From Alphaproteobacteria bacterium MedPE-SWcel (GTDB lineage: Bacteria > Pseudomonadota > Alphaproteobacteria > Rhodobacterales > Rhodobacteraceae), in the NCBI GenBank assembly GCA_001874255.1, contig MPDC01000021.1:1-64000 (forward strand): a stretch of 64,000 nt of DNA, given 5' to 3'. Each line of letters starts with the position of its first letter. Position 1 is the first letter of the stretch. Below the pieces are notes generated by a model. The model did not search any database and was not told the DNA's origin. It saw only the letters and a program-made list of their open reading frames with translations. Shown in pieces: positions 63,961-64,000 of this stretch. The translations under genes were made by a program, and so were the position numbers.

Positions 63961-64000
63961 ATTCTGTCCCCGGTCAAAGTTCCCCCCGTCGGCCCGTTAT

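Overview
The window reads as an accessory-rich replicon segment of a marine alphaproteobacterium, most likely of the Roseobacter group (Rhodobacteraceae). This rests on the GC-rich coding sequence, a form I CO dehydrogenase (cox) cluster, a TRAP-linked hexuronate locus, an NAD-dependent formate dehydrogenase with a fused gamma-beta subunit, and BMP-type and FecCD-type ABC importers. I see no rRNA, tRNA, CRISPR array, insertion sequence or replication-initiator gene.

Layout. 1-545: no convincing gene; a strikingly A+C-rich strand with one perfect DnaA box. 546-6381: a small secreted protein, then (minus strand) a LysR regulator, fused fdsGB and fdsA, ending at a strong hairpin and a 15-bp tandem repeat. 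6726-9212: a secreted Cache-like protein next to a chemoreceptor. 9511-21549: a hexuronate/glucuronide locus, with a minus arm (dctQ-dctM-GH31-uxuB-uxaC) and a plus arm (dctP-beta-glucuronidase-uxuR-uxuA) diverging from a region with three TTGGT-NN-ACCAA-like operators. 21831-25751: a second chemoreceptor beside an orphan solute-binding protein. 26313-29324: a DUF2218 protein, a TonB-dependent receptor with a palindromic operator over its promoter, and a MarR regulator. 29737-36919: a cytosine-deaminase-like enzyme with a BMP-type nucleoside/nucleobase ABC importer and an amidase. 37065-45624: the aerobic CO dehydrogenase cluster, headed by an MHYT-LytTR regulator and a 21-bp-spaced direct repeat, and containing the remnant of a molybdopterin nucleotidyltransferase gene. 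45770-54054: siderophore uptake (periplasmic esterase, receptor, AraC regulator, four-gene ABC importer). 54301-60278: a trifunctional membrane glycosyltransferase/deacetylase with a DUF3131 partner, probably for exopolysaccharide. 60835-63960: a 1041-residue protein that I do not recognise.

How the parts fit. Formate and CO oxidation both yield electrons with release of CO2, which suits a lithoheterotroph topping up energy on algal carbon. The glucuronide, nucleobase and siderophore loci and the two chemoreceptors with secreted partners suit life near phytoplankton or particles. The most interesting leads are the LytTR-type repeat in front of coxMSL, the helically phased triple operator of the uronate locus, the Asp-to-Cys change in the deaminase active site, the two secreted-sensor/chemoreceptor pairs, the probably dead GH18-like domain in the polysaccharide synthase, and the unknown 1041-residue protein.
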